From: Setophaga petechia
Lineage: Eukaryota; Chordata; Aves; Passeriformes; Parulidae
Length of the DNA stretch: 64,000 nt
Direction: 5' to 3'
NCBI GenBank assembly: GCA_024362935.1
Contig: JANCRA010000030.1
Coordinates: forward strand, 7,918,096-7,982,095
Shown: one piece after another, positions 45,570 through 64,000 of the stretch
Position numbering within the stretch: position 1 is the first letter of the stretch
Layout of the letters: each line of letters opens with the position of its first letter
The notes under the pieces: model-generated
The model's input: the letters and a program-made list of their open reading frames with translations, nothing else
The model's database searches: none
What the model was told of the DNA's origin: nothing
Translations under genes and position numbers: made by a program

Positions 45570-46640
45570 CCCAAAATCCCTTCCATCTCCCCCCAAAACC
45601 CCTTCCATCTGTTCCCCAAAATCACTTCCATCTGTTCCCCAAAATCCCTTCCACTTGCTCACCAAAACCCCTTCTACCTCCCCCCCAAATCTATTTCATC
45701 TCCCCCAAAACCCCTTCCACCACCTCCCCAAAGCCCTTTCCACCTCCTCCCTAATTTTCCCTCTCTCCTCATTCCTCTCCCCCCACCGAATTTATCTCCC
45801 CAAATCTTCTTCTTTCCCCCCAAACCTTCCTCTTCCTTCCCCATGCCTCTTTGCCTCTGCTCAATCTCTCCCCCTCTCCCCAACTCCTTCCTTTCTCCCC
45901 AAACCTTTTCTCCCTGATTCTTTTACTTCTCCCCAAATCTTTTCTCCCCAAATCTTTTTTTCTCTCCTTCCCTCCACTTCCCTGTCCCAAATCTTTCCTC
46001 CCCAGAATTTTTCTTCTCCCTTCCCTTCTCTCCCCCTTCCCCAGATCTTTTCTCCCCAGATCTTTTCTCCCCAAATCTTTTATCTCCAGATCTTTTATCT
46101 CCAAATCTTTTCTCCCCATACCTTTTCCCTCTCCACTCCCTTCTACCCAAACCTCTCCTCCCACTCCCTTCTCCCCAAACGTTTTCTCCCTGATTCTTTT
46201 ACCTCTCCCCAGATCTCTTCTCCCCAGATCTTTCTTTCATTCCCAGATCTTTTCTCCCCAGATCTTTCATCCCCAGATCTTTTCTCCCCAAATCTTTCAT
46301 CTCCAGATCTTTTATCTCCAAATCTTTTCTCCCCATACCTTCCCCCTCCCATCCCTCCACTCCCTTCTCCCCAAACGTTTTCTCCCTGATTCTTTTACCT
46401 CTCCCCAATTCTTTTCTCCCCAAATCTTCTCTCCCCACATCTCTTCTCCCCAGATCTTTCTTTCATCCCCAGATCTTACATCCCCAGATCTTTTCTCCCC
46501 ACATCTTTTCTCCCCAGATCTTTTCTCCCCATCTCTCTTCCCCCTCCCATCCCTCCCCTCCCCTTTCCCCATCCCTCCCCTCCCCTTTCCCCATCCCTCC
46601 CCTCCCACTCCCTTCTCCCCAAACCCTTTTTCTCCCCTCC
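45570..46640. repeat. Pyrimidine-rich minisatellite directly upstream of promoter B
   Basis: About 1.07 kb of units such as CCCCAAATCTTTTCTC, CCCCAGATCTTTTCTC and CCCTTCCACCTCC. The + strand is overwhelmingly C and T with a regular A, and G is nearly absent apart from the AGATC units. A longer repeat of about 180-240 bp (CCCCAAACGTTTTCTCCCTG at about 46175 and 46368; a related AAACCTTTTCTCCCTG at 45901) shows higher-order duplication. Confidence 0.94.
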
Positions 46641-46659
46641 CTTCCCGCACTCCTCTGTC

Positions 46660-48419
<1,760 letters not shown>

Positions 48420-48992
48420 TCGGGGTGTCCGTAGGTCGGGGTGTCCGTACCTCGAGCGTCTGTACCTCGGGGTGCCTGTAATTCGGGGTGTCCGTGCCTC
48501 AGGGATTCTGTAATTCGGGGTGTCTGTACCTTGCACTGTCCTTACCTCGGGGTGCCCATAATTTGGGGTGTCCGTGCCTTGGGCTGTCTGTACCTTGGGA
48601 TGTCTCTGCCTCGGGTGTCCATGCCTCAGGGTGTCTGTAATTCGGGGTGTCCGTGCCTCAGGGATTCTGTAATTCAGGATGTCCACGCCTCGGGGTGTCA
48701 GTAATTCAGGGTATCCAAGACTCAGGGTGTCTGTAATTCGGGGTGTCTGCAATTTTGGTGTCCCTACCTCATGATGTCCGTGCCTCGGGGTGTCCATACC
48801 TTGAGGTGTCTGTGACTCGGGGTATCCGTGCCTCGGGGTGTCCATAATTTGGGGTGTCCGTACCTCAGGGTGTCCGTAATTCGGGGTGTCCGTGATTCGG
48901 GGTGTCCGTAATTCGGGGTGTCCGTAATTCGGGGTGTCTGTAATTCGGGGTGTCTGTAATTCTGGGTGTCTGTACCCCGGGGTGTCCGTGCC
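48420..48992. repeat. Minisatellite, unit 16 bp (TCGGGGTGTCCGTAAT)
   Basis: About 36 units of TCGGGGTGTCCGTAAT and CTCGGGGTGTCCGTAC, with CpGs in most units. A 208-codon minus-strand frame (DTPNYGHPE pattern) is an artefact of a unit with few stops. Confidence 0.96.
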
Positions 48993-49091
48993 CTCATCCG
49001 AGCGCATCTCCAGCTGTCAGACCTGGACCCGGGCGGGCTCTGCAGAGCTGGGGACACTGCTCAGCCCTCGGCAGCACGCTGTGCCCTCCCT

Positions 49092-49372
49092 GGTGGCTCG
49101 GGCATGTCCCTGTCCCGGTGTCAGGGAGGGCTCTGTCACTGTCCCTGTCCCGGTGTCAGGGAGGGCTGTGTCACCGTCCCTGTCCTGGTGTCAGGGAGGG
49201 CTCTGTCACCATCCCTGTCCCGGTGTCAGGGAGGTCTCTGTCACTGTCCCTGTCCCGGTGTTGAGGGCTCTGTCACTGTCCCTGTCCCGGTGTCAAGGAG
49301 GGCTCTGTCACTGTCCCTGTCCCGGTGTTAAGGACTCTGTCACCATCTCTGTCCCTCTGTCACCGCAGCAGG
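49092..49372. repeat. Minisatellite, unit about 35 bp
   Basis: About eight units of TGTCACTGTCCCTGTCCCGG followed by TGTCAGGGAGGGCTC. Confidence 0.94.
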
Positions 49373-49663
49373 GCAGGGCTCCCACCCCGATGTGCTCAGC
49401 GCTGGCCAGCACCCGGAATTTTCACTGTTCCCCGTGTCCCTGCTTTCCCACTCGCGTTGCCTTCGTGTTTTCAGCTCTTCCTCTCCTTTTCAGACCTTTC
49501 TCTGCTTCGTCCCCAATCCATATTTTTGCATTCCAAGTGAATTTCGCCAGCTGGGCCCTCGGAGGAGCCTCCACTCCCTGCCACGTCCTCATCCTCCTTC
49601 ACCTCCCAGAGCCCTGCCAGGCCTCCCCTGGTTAATTAACCCATCTCTCCCTGTGTTAATTAG

Positions 49664-53784
<4,121 letters not shown>

Positions 53785-54203
53785 TGAGCAGGATGGGAGA
53801 AGGATGGGATCAGGATGGGAGAAGGATGGAGCAGGATGGGAACAGGATGGAATCAGGCTGGGAGCAAGCTGGGAGTGGACTGGAATCAGGCTGGGAGCAG
53901 GATGGGAGCAGGCTGGAGCAGGATGGGAGTGGACTGGAAGCAGGCTGGGATCAGGCTGGAGCAGAATGGGAGAAGGATAGGATCAGAATGGGATCAGGAT
54001 GGGACCAGGCTGGGAGCAGGATGGAGCAGGATGGAACAGGCTGGAAGCAGGATGGGAGCATGATGGAATCAGGATGGGATCAGGCTGGGAGCAGGATGGG
54101 AGCATGATGGAATCAGGATGGGATCAGGCTGGTGGGAGCAGGATGGGAACAGGATGGAATCAGGCTGGAATCAGGCTGGGATCAGGATGGGATCAGGCTG
54201 GCT
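53785..54203. repeat. Minisatellite, about 10-bp units (GATGGGAGCA, GGCTGGAATC)
   Basis: About 40 units of CAGGATGGGA, CAGGCTGGGA and related forms, without C runs. It is followed at once by a (GCA)7 tract at 54222-54242. Confidence 0.94.
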
Positions 54204-54271
54204 CAGGAGCCAGGCCCTGATGCAGCAGCAGCAGCAGCAGCAGGCTGGGTGCCTGATTCACTTTACCCACA

Positions 54272-54429
54272 GACGTCATCATGGTGGTGGCACTGCTGGG
54301 GTGACGTGGCGGTGGCAGGAGCAGCACCCGTGGGCTGAGCCCTGTCACGTCCCCCCCGTGGGACAGACACGTCCGGCCCCTCTGCAGAGCCCCTCAATAT
54401 GGCTCGGTGCTAAAGAGGAGCTGACGTCA
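54272..54429. promoter_or_regulatory. Cluster of CRE/ATF-like sites in intron 2
   Basis: A full palindromic TGACGTCA at 54422-54429, GACGTCA at 54272-54278, TGACGTGG at 54302-54309 and TCACGT at 54345-54350 lie within 160 bp. They match CREB/ATF consensus or half sites. This suggests an activity-responsive intronic element; function is inferred. Confidence 0.45.
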
Positions 54430-54915
54430 GACCCCGTTCCACCTCTCCCAGCCTGGAAAACAGGAGGGAATATCTTAATAAATCCGATGGCAGCCAACCT
54501 TCAAAATCAGGTCAGCCTCGCTGGCGTTCCCCTCCCCTGCTCACACCTCCAGCTCGTTTTCTCACTGCCAGCCCAGCCAAGCTCCTTGCATCATTCCCAG
54601 GCGGGCCCAGATGGGCTCCGGGCGGGAATGCGGCACCGCTCGGCTCCGGAGCTACATGGGCACCAAAGGGTGCCAACCATGCCCGGTGCTCCCCGGGCAT
54701 GCCCTCCCTGCTGCTGGGCTGGTTGTGGCAGGTGCTGTCAGAGCAGGCTGGGTGGATCATGAAGTTCTGCTGGTTTGTGCTCACCAGGAGATGGAATTGT
54801 GCACCTGGGCTGGAGCTTTTCCTCCCAGCCAGGTGTGCTGCTGTCACCTCTGAGCTCACCCCGTGCCACAGCAGGTGCCTGTCAGAGAGGCCAGCCTGAG
54901 TTTAACCTCAGCTAC

Positions 54916-55242
54916 TGTGGACAGTTTTTTATTGAGACATAGTCGATGGGAAAAGAGATATGAGAAAATACATCTGAGAAAGCAACAGCTGCCTAATTCA
55001 AGGACATAGTTCCTTTGAGCAAGAAGTTGTTTAAGAAAATCTGTGATAACAGGAGGTAAAAAAGAAGCCACAAACATCCTGAGAAAGGTGGGACTGACTT
55101 TTTATAGCTGACCAATAGTGAGCTCTACTTTTGCAATATGTTTGAGCCTAATTACTGTGATTATAAAAGTGTGCCTATTAATCAATAAATTTGAGATCTG
55201 TCGATCATCAGTGGGTGAGCAGGTCTCCCGTCTACCTCGTCA
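54916..55242 (+). mobile_element. Solo LTR of an endogenous retrovirus, copy 2, in OLFM1 intron 2
   Basis: The 327-bp element TGTGGACAG...CGTCA is flanked by an exact 6-bp duplication AGCTAC (54910-54915 and 55243-55248). It aligns end to end with 29-353. TATAAAAG at 55162-55169 and AATAAA at 55184-55189 are intact. It lies in the same orientation as OLFM1, 267 bp before exon M2. No internal viral genes remain. Confidence 0.9.
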
Positions 55243-55509
55243 AGCTACACCCCCCCATTTCCATGTCAGATTGCTGAATCCTTCTCTGCAGGAAAAAAAA
55301 AAAGAAAAATCACTTATGAAACGGGTTTTACTGTGTTTTAGAGCACGGGGTGGTAATCTGGGAGCTGCTGTTGATGAGGCAGTAAATAATGCATGGGCTG
55401 ATTGCCCTTTAGCTGTGCTGAGCGTGTGGGAAAGGTCAGCCCTGGGATGCAAGGGGGGCTGCCTCGCTGCTGGCAGCACCTTCCTAATGAGTCCCTTCTC
55501 GTTTGGCAG

Positions 55510-55665
55510 GTGCAAAACATGTCCCAGTCGATAGAGGTGTTGGACAGGAGGACTCAGAGAGACCTACAGTACGTGGAGAAGATGGAAAACCAGATGAGGG
55601 GACTGGAATCCAAATTTAAGCAAGTGGAAGAAAGCCACAAGCAGCACCTGGCAAGGCAGTTTAAG
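55510..55665 (+). CDS. OLFM1: OLFM1 exon M2 (shared)
   Basis: Fifty-two codons from VQNMSQSIEVLDRR to HKQHLARQFK, acceptor TTTGGCAG (55509), donor GTAGGT (55666), phase 0 at both ends. It carries the sequon NMS at residue 103 of the B form and heptad-spaced hydrophobics across LQYVEKMENQMRGLESKF, the coiled coil that joins noelin chains. From here the transcript either joins the Y exon (57456) for the short form or 58026 for the long form; both accept in phase 0. Confidence 0.97.
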
Positions 55666-57455
55666 GTAGGTCTGATTTCCAGTCCGCTTCGGGAGCTGTG
55701 GCCAGGGGATTGTGGCCCTGGCTCCCATCAGGGGAGCCCAGCTGTGGGGTCCTTCCTGCCCAAAGCACAGCCAGATCCAGGCTGTGGCCTCACATCCTCA
55801 GCCCTGCATCTTGTTTTAGGGTAAAAAGCACAAATCTCTGTGCTCCCACACCCACCTGGGTGCCCGAAATAGGGTGGTGCAGGTGATTCCACCAGGGGGG
55901 TCTGCAGGGAGACACCCCAGCTCTGGGTGAGCTCTGGGTCCCCTCTGAGGCCAAGCAGCTTCTCCATGTCATGCCCAGCACCCATTTCTTGGGAAAACAA
56001 CCCCAAGAACTGGGGGTCCCTTTGCATTCCTGCAGCGTGTGGCAAACCACAGTGGGCAGACACCAAACCCCATCTCCCCTGGGGGTGGCTGGAGAAAGGA
56101 GTTCATCAATCAAACATCACCCCCCCTGAAAAAAAAAAAACCAAAATTACAATTATTACAGCTGTCCTCAGGCTGGCAACCTGCACACCTCCAGGATTTT
56201 GGCCAATTTTGGGTGTTGGCAGCAGAGGCAGCAGCTTCTGATGGGTTTTGTGTGGTGTCCTGGTGCTGGGCAGAGGGGGAGAGGAGCTGCAGCCTCTGGA
56301 ATGCAGCTGGCACTGGGAGCAGTGGCCAAACCCTCAGGAAGTCGCTTGAGGATGAATGAAATTGCCAAAAAGATGTTCTGGGCAATACTGGAATCTTAAA
56401 TTTTAGCCGTGGTGTGGGTTAATAGATATACAAAATCAAATGGAAAAGATTTCTGGTGGAATTTGGGGACTTTTCTGATCAGCCACCCAGCTGATTCCCA
56501 CCCTCATTTGCAGGCAGCTGGCTGGTATTTTAAAGCAGATTTTTTTTAATGCTAAATACTGAAATACCATGATTATCTCATAAAAAGCTGGGAAGATGGT
56601 TCTTAAAACTTTTCACCAACTCCACCTCCTCCGCTCCCCATCTCCAGTTACTGCAGGACCCTAAATTTAGCTCTGCAGTCTGGATGGAAAGACTCCAGCA
56701 TGAGTTTCTTTTATTTAATTATTTCCTTATTTCAGTTATTATTGTTTTCCCCCCCTCCACCATTCTGATGAGTTCAACCCTCCCCATTGCCTGCCAGGGA
56801 ACTTTAAATGAAATAAAATTTAAAACATTCCCCACGTGCAAAGCACAGAAGGGAAAAAAATCCTCGTGGCTTAAATAGGAGGGGATGGATGGGAAGGAGG
56901 CTGAGGAGGAATTCCTGATCCTGTTCAGCCCCAAAAAGCTTCAGGACACAGGCAGATGTCACAGCCCTGGGTGCTGGGAGCTTGGCCACTGTAATTTGAG
57001 CAGTACCAGGGATTTTGGGTGTTCTAACACGTTTCATTAACGGGTAGGTGCATGCATATTAATGTCTACTCATTAGCTGCTGGAGCAAAGCATCTGCAAC
57101 AAAATGCTGCATTCTGAGCCTTTAAATGAGCAAAAAGCAAAAAAAAAAAAAATTAAAAAAGAAAAAAAATTCATTTCTGCAAAATCCATCTGATAATGAA
57201 TTGTATTTTTCTGTTCCGCGCTTGAAACCAGTGAGGAATTTTTTGTCTAATTTGCTGCCAAAGCAGCATTTGAAAGAACAGCCACAGCATTTTGTTCCTG
57301 CTAATGCCAGCATTAAACTGTGAGTGCTTTGGAGCTCTTGTGTTGGTTTTTTTTCTCTCTTTAGTGCCGTAAGAGTATTTGTCTATGAATGGCTATCTAT
57401 ATAAGGCAGGTTAGTGAGCTAGATCCTCAACAGTATTTCATTTTCTTGCTTACAG
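55666..57455. other. OLFM1 intron before the Y exon
   Basis: No exon or transposon seen. 57300-57455, just before the Y acceptor, is AT-rich with TATCTATATAAGGCAGG and a good T/C tract and is probably conserved. A-runs at 56129-56140 and 57140-57167. Confidence 0.45.
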
Positions 57456-57832
57456 GGCTAACTAAAAAGCAAGTTTTTTCAATGCTGCAGTGACTGAAGA
57501 AGCAGTTCACTCCCATGTAACCATGAAAAGAGGGCCACAGAGCATTTTGCACCATGCATTGATTTTTTTGATTATTTTCCAAATTAGCACCATATCTCAC
57601 TAAGGAACCTTGAACCACACAACCGAGATCTTCCTTTGCATGCAATTGTAGATGCATTTCATGAATAGTTTGAAACCCTTGTCAATGCATATATATCTTA
57701 TTTTCTTTTATTTTTTGGAAAGAAAAAAAAGAAAAAAAAAACAACAACTCTTTGTGTATGTGATCTGAAGCATGTAACCCTAAGATGTTGCATTCTAAAA
57801 ATGACAAATAAAGGCCTTTCCCAAATATTTTG
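57456..57832 (+). CDS. OLFM1: OLFM1 exon Y: one codon, stop and 3' UTR of the short isoforms
   Basis: After acceptor TTGCTTACAG (57455) the exon reads GGC TAA (57456-57461): glycine, then stop. This gives the ...ARQFKG end of the short noelins (A-M-Y, 125 aa; B-M-Y, 153 aa), which lack the olfactomedin domain. Only the first six bases are coding; the rest is 3' UTR, AT-rich, ending near 57832 after the poly(A) signal at 57807-57812. A second frame also stops at once (AAC TAA). The end of the exon is approximate. Confidence 0.92.
57807..57812 (+). terminator. OLFM1: Poly(A) signal of the OLFM1 Y exon
   Basis: Canonical AATAAA with a GT-rich element (TTTTGGTGTTCTG) about 20 nt beyond, as expected for cleavage near 57825-57835. 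Its use ends the short isoforms before exon 58026. Confidence 0.85.
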
Positions 57833-58001
57833 GTGTTCTGCAGCCTGTTTAATATGTTCTTGCCAAGACATCATTCGGACCAAAAATAATAATTGAGCTA
57901 ATTTTAATGCTAATAATTGTGGGAAATGTGAACATTTCGCTCCCATAGGAAGCACCCAGGTCAAGGCAGAGTGTTGCAGATTTTTGCACGCATAGCACTG
58001 A

Positions 58002-61046
<3,045 letters not shown>

Positions 61047-61542
61047 GGGATGGGATGGAGCCATCCCTGATGGTTTGGGATGGAGCCATCCCTGATGATT
61101 TTGGGATGGGATGGAGCCATCCCTGATGATTTTGGGATGGGATGGAGCCATCCCTGATGGTTTGGGGATGGGATGGAGCCATCCCTGATGGTTTGGGGAT
61201 GGGATGGAGCCATCCCTGATGGTTTGGGATGGCGATGGGGATGGAGCCATCTCTGATGGTTTGGGGATGGGGATGGAGCCTGATGGTTTTGGGATCAGGA
61301 TGGGGCCCCATTCTTATGATTTAGGGGTGGGGCCATCCCTGATGGTTTGGGATGGGGATCGAGAGCCATCCCTGATGGTTTTGGGGTCAGGATGGGGCCC
61401 CATTCCTGATGATTTGGGGATGGGGCCATCCCTGATGGTTTGGGATGGGGATGGAGCCATCCCTGATGGTTTTGGGATGGGATGGAGCCATCCCTGATGG
61501 TTTGGGATGGGATGGAGCCATCCCTGATGGTTTGGGATGGGG
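61047..61542. repeat. Minisatellite, unit about 31 bp, sister of 691-1469
   Basis: About 16 units on the same GATGGAGCCATCCCTGATGG core. The right flank AGCTCCCAACCAGGCAACAG and AGGAAAGATCC (61543-61572) nearly equals 1470-1500. The arrays are in the same orientation 60 kb apart. Confidence 0.95.
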
Positions 61543-61572
61543 AGCTCCCAACCAGGCAACAGAGGAAAGATC

Positions 61573-62917
61573 CAGGCCCAGCTGAGCTGCCAGAGCCCCA
61601 TCCCTGCCTGGAGGGCTGGGATTGGGATTGGGATTGGGATCAGTCCTTGGTCTCCTGGGAAGCTGGAGCAGAGCAGGATCCCGGCTGTGGCAGCAGAACC
61701 ACGAGCCCAGCAGGAGCTGATGCCTGTGCGTTGGTGGAGGAGCTGCTGGGAGCTGCCAGGCAGGACCTGTGGGCAGCATCCAGAGCTGGAGAGGAGGTGG
61801 TGGCACCCTGGGAGGAGGGGAGAGCTGGTCCCACCTGCTCCTGCTGGAAAATTCCTCGTGCAGCTGAAGTGGGGATGCATCTCATGGCAGGGAGGCATCT
61901 CCTGGCGGGGTGCAGGACAGAGGGATTTTTCTTGGGGAAAGGCTGATTTGTGGCCAGGAGAAAGGAGCTGAACAGCTCTGGGTGAAGAGGAGTGAAAGCA
62001 GCTCCTCTGTGAGGCTCTAAATCTGCTCCTCACAGGTTCCCCTGTCCTGGGCTCCTGGGTGAGCACAGGATGAGCTTTTCTGTGGCACAGCTGTCCCTGA
62101 GTGACCTGGAATTCCCAGAGAATCCCATCTGACAGGAATGGGGGGGTCTGCAGAAGGCTCAGCTGCTGATATTGCAGGTGTGCTGTGCATCTCCTCAGGT
62201 GGGTGAGGACCCCAGGGGCTGGAGTTATCCATGCCTGGGTGGCAAAGCTGACTCAGGATCTTCAAAATCCGTGTTGAACTCCCCCCCAGCAGCCTGGGAT
62301 GGGTTTACAGCAGGAGGGACAAGAACCCCCTGCATTGCTGAGGAGCTGGGCTGTGTGTGCCTCTAGCTAAACGTGTAGGAGATGTTGCAAACAACACTGG
62401 TTTACCCTTATCAGCTGCTGCTGCTCTTTTTTTAACTGTTTTTTGTTTTGGTTTGGTTTTTTTTAATCAATGAGCTTTTACAGCATGCTCCTCTCCAGGG
62501 AAATGGGAGGAAGAGATAAAGTGACAGCAATGTAGGGCTGTGATAATAGAAGGCAGATCTGGGATTAGGGGAAGGCTGGACCCCTGCAAGACATTAAAAT
62601 TTGTTATTTTAACCCATTGCATCTCTTTGCTCTCCCTCTGAGCTGAGGGGAGATTCCTGTGCCTTGTGTCTCAGCAATCTCTGTTTTTGGGGGCATCTCT
62701 CTTGATCTGCCTGGGTCTGGGGGCTGTGGGGGCACTGATGGTGCCCTTGGTGCACATCAGGAATTTCTGCCTCTGTTTTCTGCCCTGGGCTAAGGGGATC
62801 CCTTTGGCTGAGGTAGATGGATGGGTCTGATCAGGAATTGCAATGCTGGTGAGAACAGGCCAAGGAGAGAGGCAGCTGAGAGGGATTGCAGAGTTCTGGA
62901 AGTGCTCAGGGTGTAAA
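61573..62917. other. Unique intron sequence
   Basis: A (GGGATT)4 micro-repeat at 61617-61640. Nothing else recognised. Confidence 0.4.
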
Positions 62918-63043
62918 ATCTATGATTCCATGAAGGTCAGGTTGGACAGCAACCTGATCTGGTTGAAGACATCCCTGCTCATTGCAGGGGGCTGGACTAA
63001 ACAACCTTTAATGGTCCTTAATAACAAACCATCCTATGATTTT
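62918..63043 (+). mobile_element. CR1-type LINE, diverged 3' end
   Basis: CTATGATTCCATGAAGGTCA, GCAGGGGGCTGGACTAAACA and CCATCCTATGATTTT follow the tail pattern of avian CR1 elements, more diverged than the copy at 16788. Boundaries are approximate. Confidence 0.75.
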
Positions 63044-63887
63044 AATTTGGAGCAGGATGACCTTGTCCTGGGCTGGCAGAGCTCTCCCTGTGCTCCAGCA
63101 GCACCTGCAGGGGCTCCCACCTGCAGCCCAGCCCTGGGTCCTGCTGAGCAGGCACTGCAGTGCAGCTCCAGCACCCAGGGCAGCTTCTGCACCCCCAGCA
63201 CTGCCTCCTTCCCCTTCCCCAGCCTGCCTGGGGCTCCCACATCCAAAAGGAGAGCTCAGGAAACACCTCCTGAACTCCAGGTGCTGGCTGTGCCCCATTG
63301 CCTCTGCCCTGGATGGGGTTTTAAATGGGCTCTGGGGTTTTAAATGGGCTCTGGATGGGTTTTAAATGAGCTCCATCTGGGTTTTAAATGAGCTCTCCCT
63401 GCCCAACAGGACATCCCCCACCAGCCCAGTCCCTCCCGAGGCATCTTCATCTCCTCCCCTGTCCCTCCTCACTGCACTCACATTAAATTTTGGTGAGGAA
63501 GGGAAGCAGAGTGGCAGCTCTGCTGAAACCTGGGGATAATGTTGGGAAAAGGAGCTGGGATGTGGCTGCACCTTCCGTGCTGGGGCTGCAGCATTCCAGA
63601 TCCATGGACAGCCCCAGAGAGGGGCTGGGACAGAGCCAGGGCTGGGCAATGAGCTGGAGCAGAGGTGCTGCTGCTTCCCCTCATATTTAGAGCTTGGAAA
63701 TCCGGGAAGGAGCTGAAGTGGCTCCCTGAATTCAGCAGATTTGGAGCTCCTGGGTGTGCCCCAGACCTGGCTCACAGTGCCCTGAGGTCCCTGTGCTGGT
63801 GAGGCTGAGCTGGGCAGGACCCTCAGGATGCTCCCACCTTCATCCTGCTGTGCTGGGGCTCCTGTCCCAGAGCTGGCTGAGGATCCA
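63044..63887. other. Unique intron sequence
   Basis: A two- to three-fold TTTTAAATGGGCTCTGG/GGGTTTTAAATGAGCTC repeat at 63318-63392. No exon seen. Confidence 0.4.
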
Positions 63888-64000
63888 CCAGTGTGTGTGT
63901 GTGATCCACCAATATGTGTGTGTGATCCCCCTGAGTGTGTGTGATCCCCCTGAGTGTGTGTGATCTACCAGTGTGTGTGATCCACCAGTGTGTGTGATCC
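63888..64000. repeat. Minisatellite at the right edge (GTGTGTGTGATCCACCA)
   Basis: About six units of GTGTGTGATCCACCAGT and GATCCCCCTGAGTGT run into the window end, so the array continues beyond 64000. Confidence 0.9.

Overview
This window looks like avian nuclear DNA. Two truncated 3' ends of CR1-type LINEs, two solo LTRs of an endogenous retrovirus with 6-bp target-site duplications, very dense GC-rich minisatellites and the OLFM1 exon sequences all point to a bird, probably a microchromosome. A songbird is plausible but I cannot prove it from sequence alone.

The only protein-coding gene I can support is OLFM1 (noelin-1, olfactomedin-1, pancortin) on the + strand. Visible are both alternative first coding exons (A at 30521-30586, B at 47013-47162), the shared M exons (49664-49813 and 55510-55665), the short Y exon that ends the truncated isoforms with one glycine and a stop (57456-57461, poly(A) signal 57807-57812), and the next long-isoform exon (58026-58245). 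All splice sites are canonical and all phases agree. The predicted short proteins are 125 aa (A-M-Y) and 153 aa (B-M-Y). The exons for the olfactomedin beta-propeller are not here and must lie beyond base 64000, or in an assembly gap.

Layout: 1-28900 is intergenic, holding a solo LTR, minisatellites, two large tandem arrays, a two-unit duplication present as inverted arms about 7 kb apart, and ordinary single-copy DNA. 28900-30586 holds a G-quadruplex motif, a 26-bp minisatellite and the A promoter and exon. 30587-47012 is the first intron of A transcripts, with about ten arrays, a 285-bp-arm inverted repeat around a long TTCC microsatellite, a CTCF-like site, and the CpG-rich B promoter with two upstream ORFs. 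47013-58245 carries the shared exons, a CREB-site cluster and a second solo LTR 267 bp before exon M2. 58246-64000 is intron with a sister copy of the first minisatellite and a CR1 fragment.

By adding my own intervals, roughly a third of the window is tandem repeat. The notable features are how the arrays bracket both OLFM1 promoters, the same repeat families recurring at distant places (sometimes inverted), the upstream ORFs before exon B, and the sense-oriented LTR in intron 2. I saw no clearly novel enzymatic or defence system.
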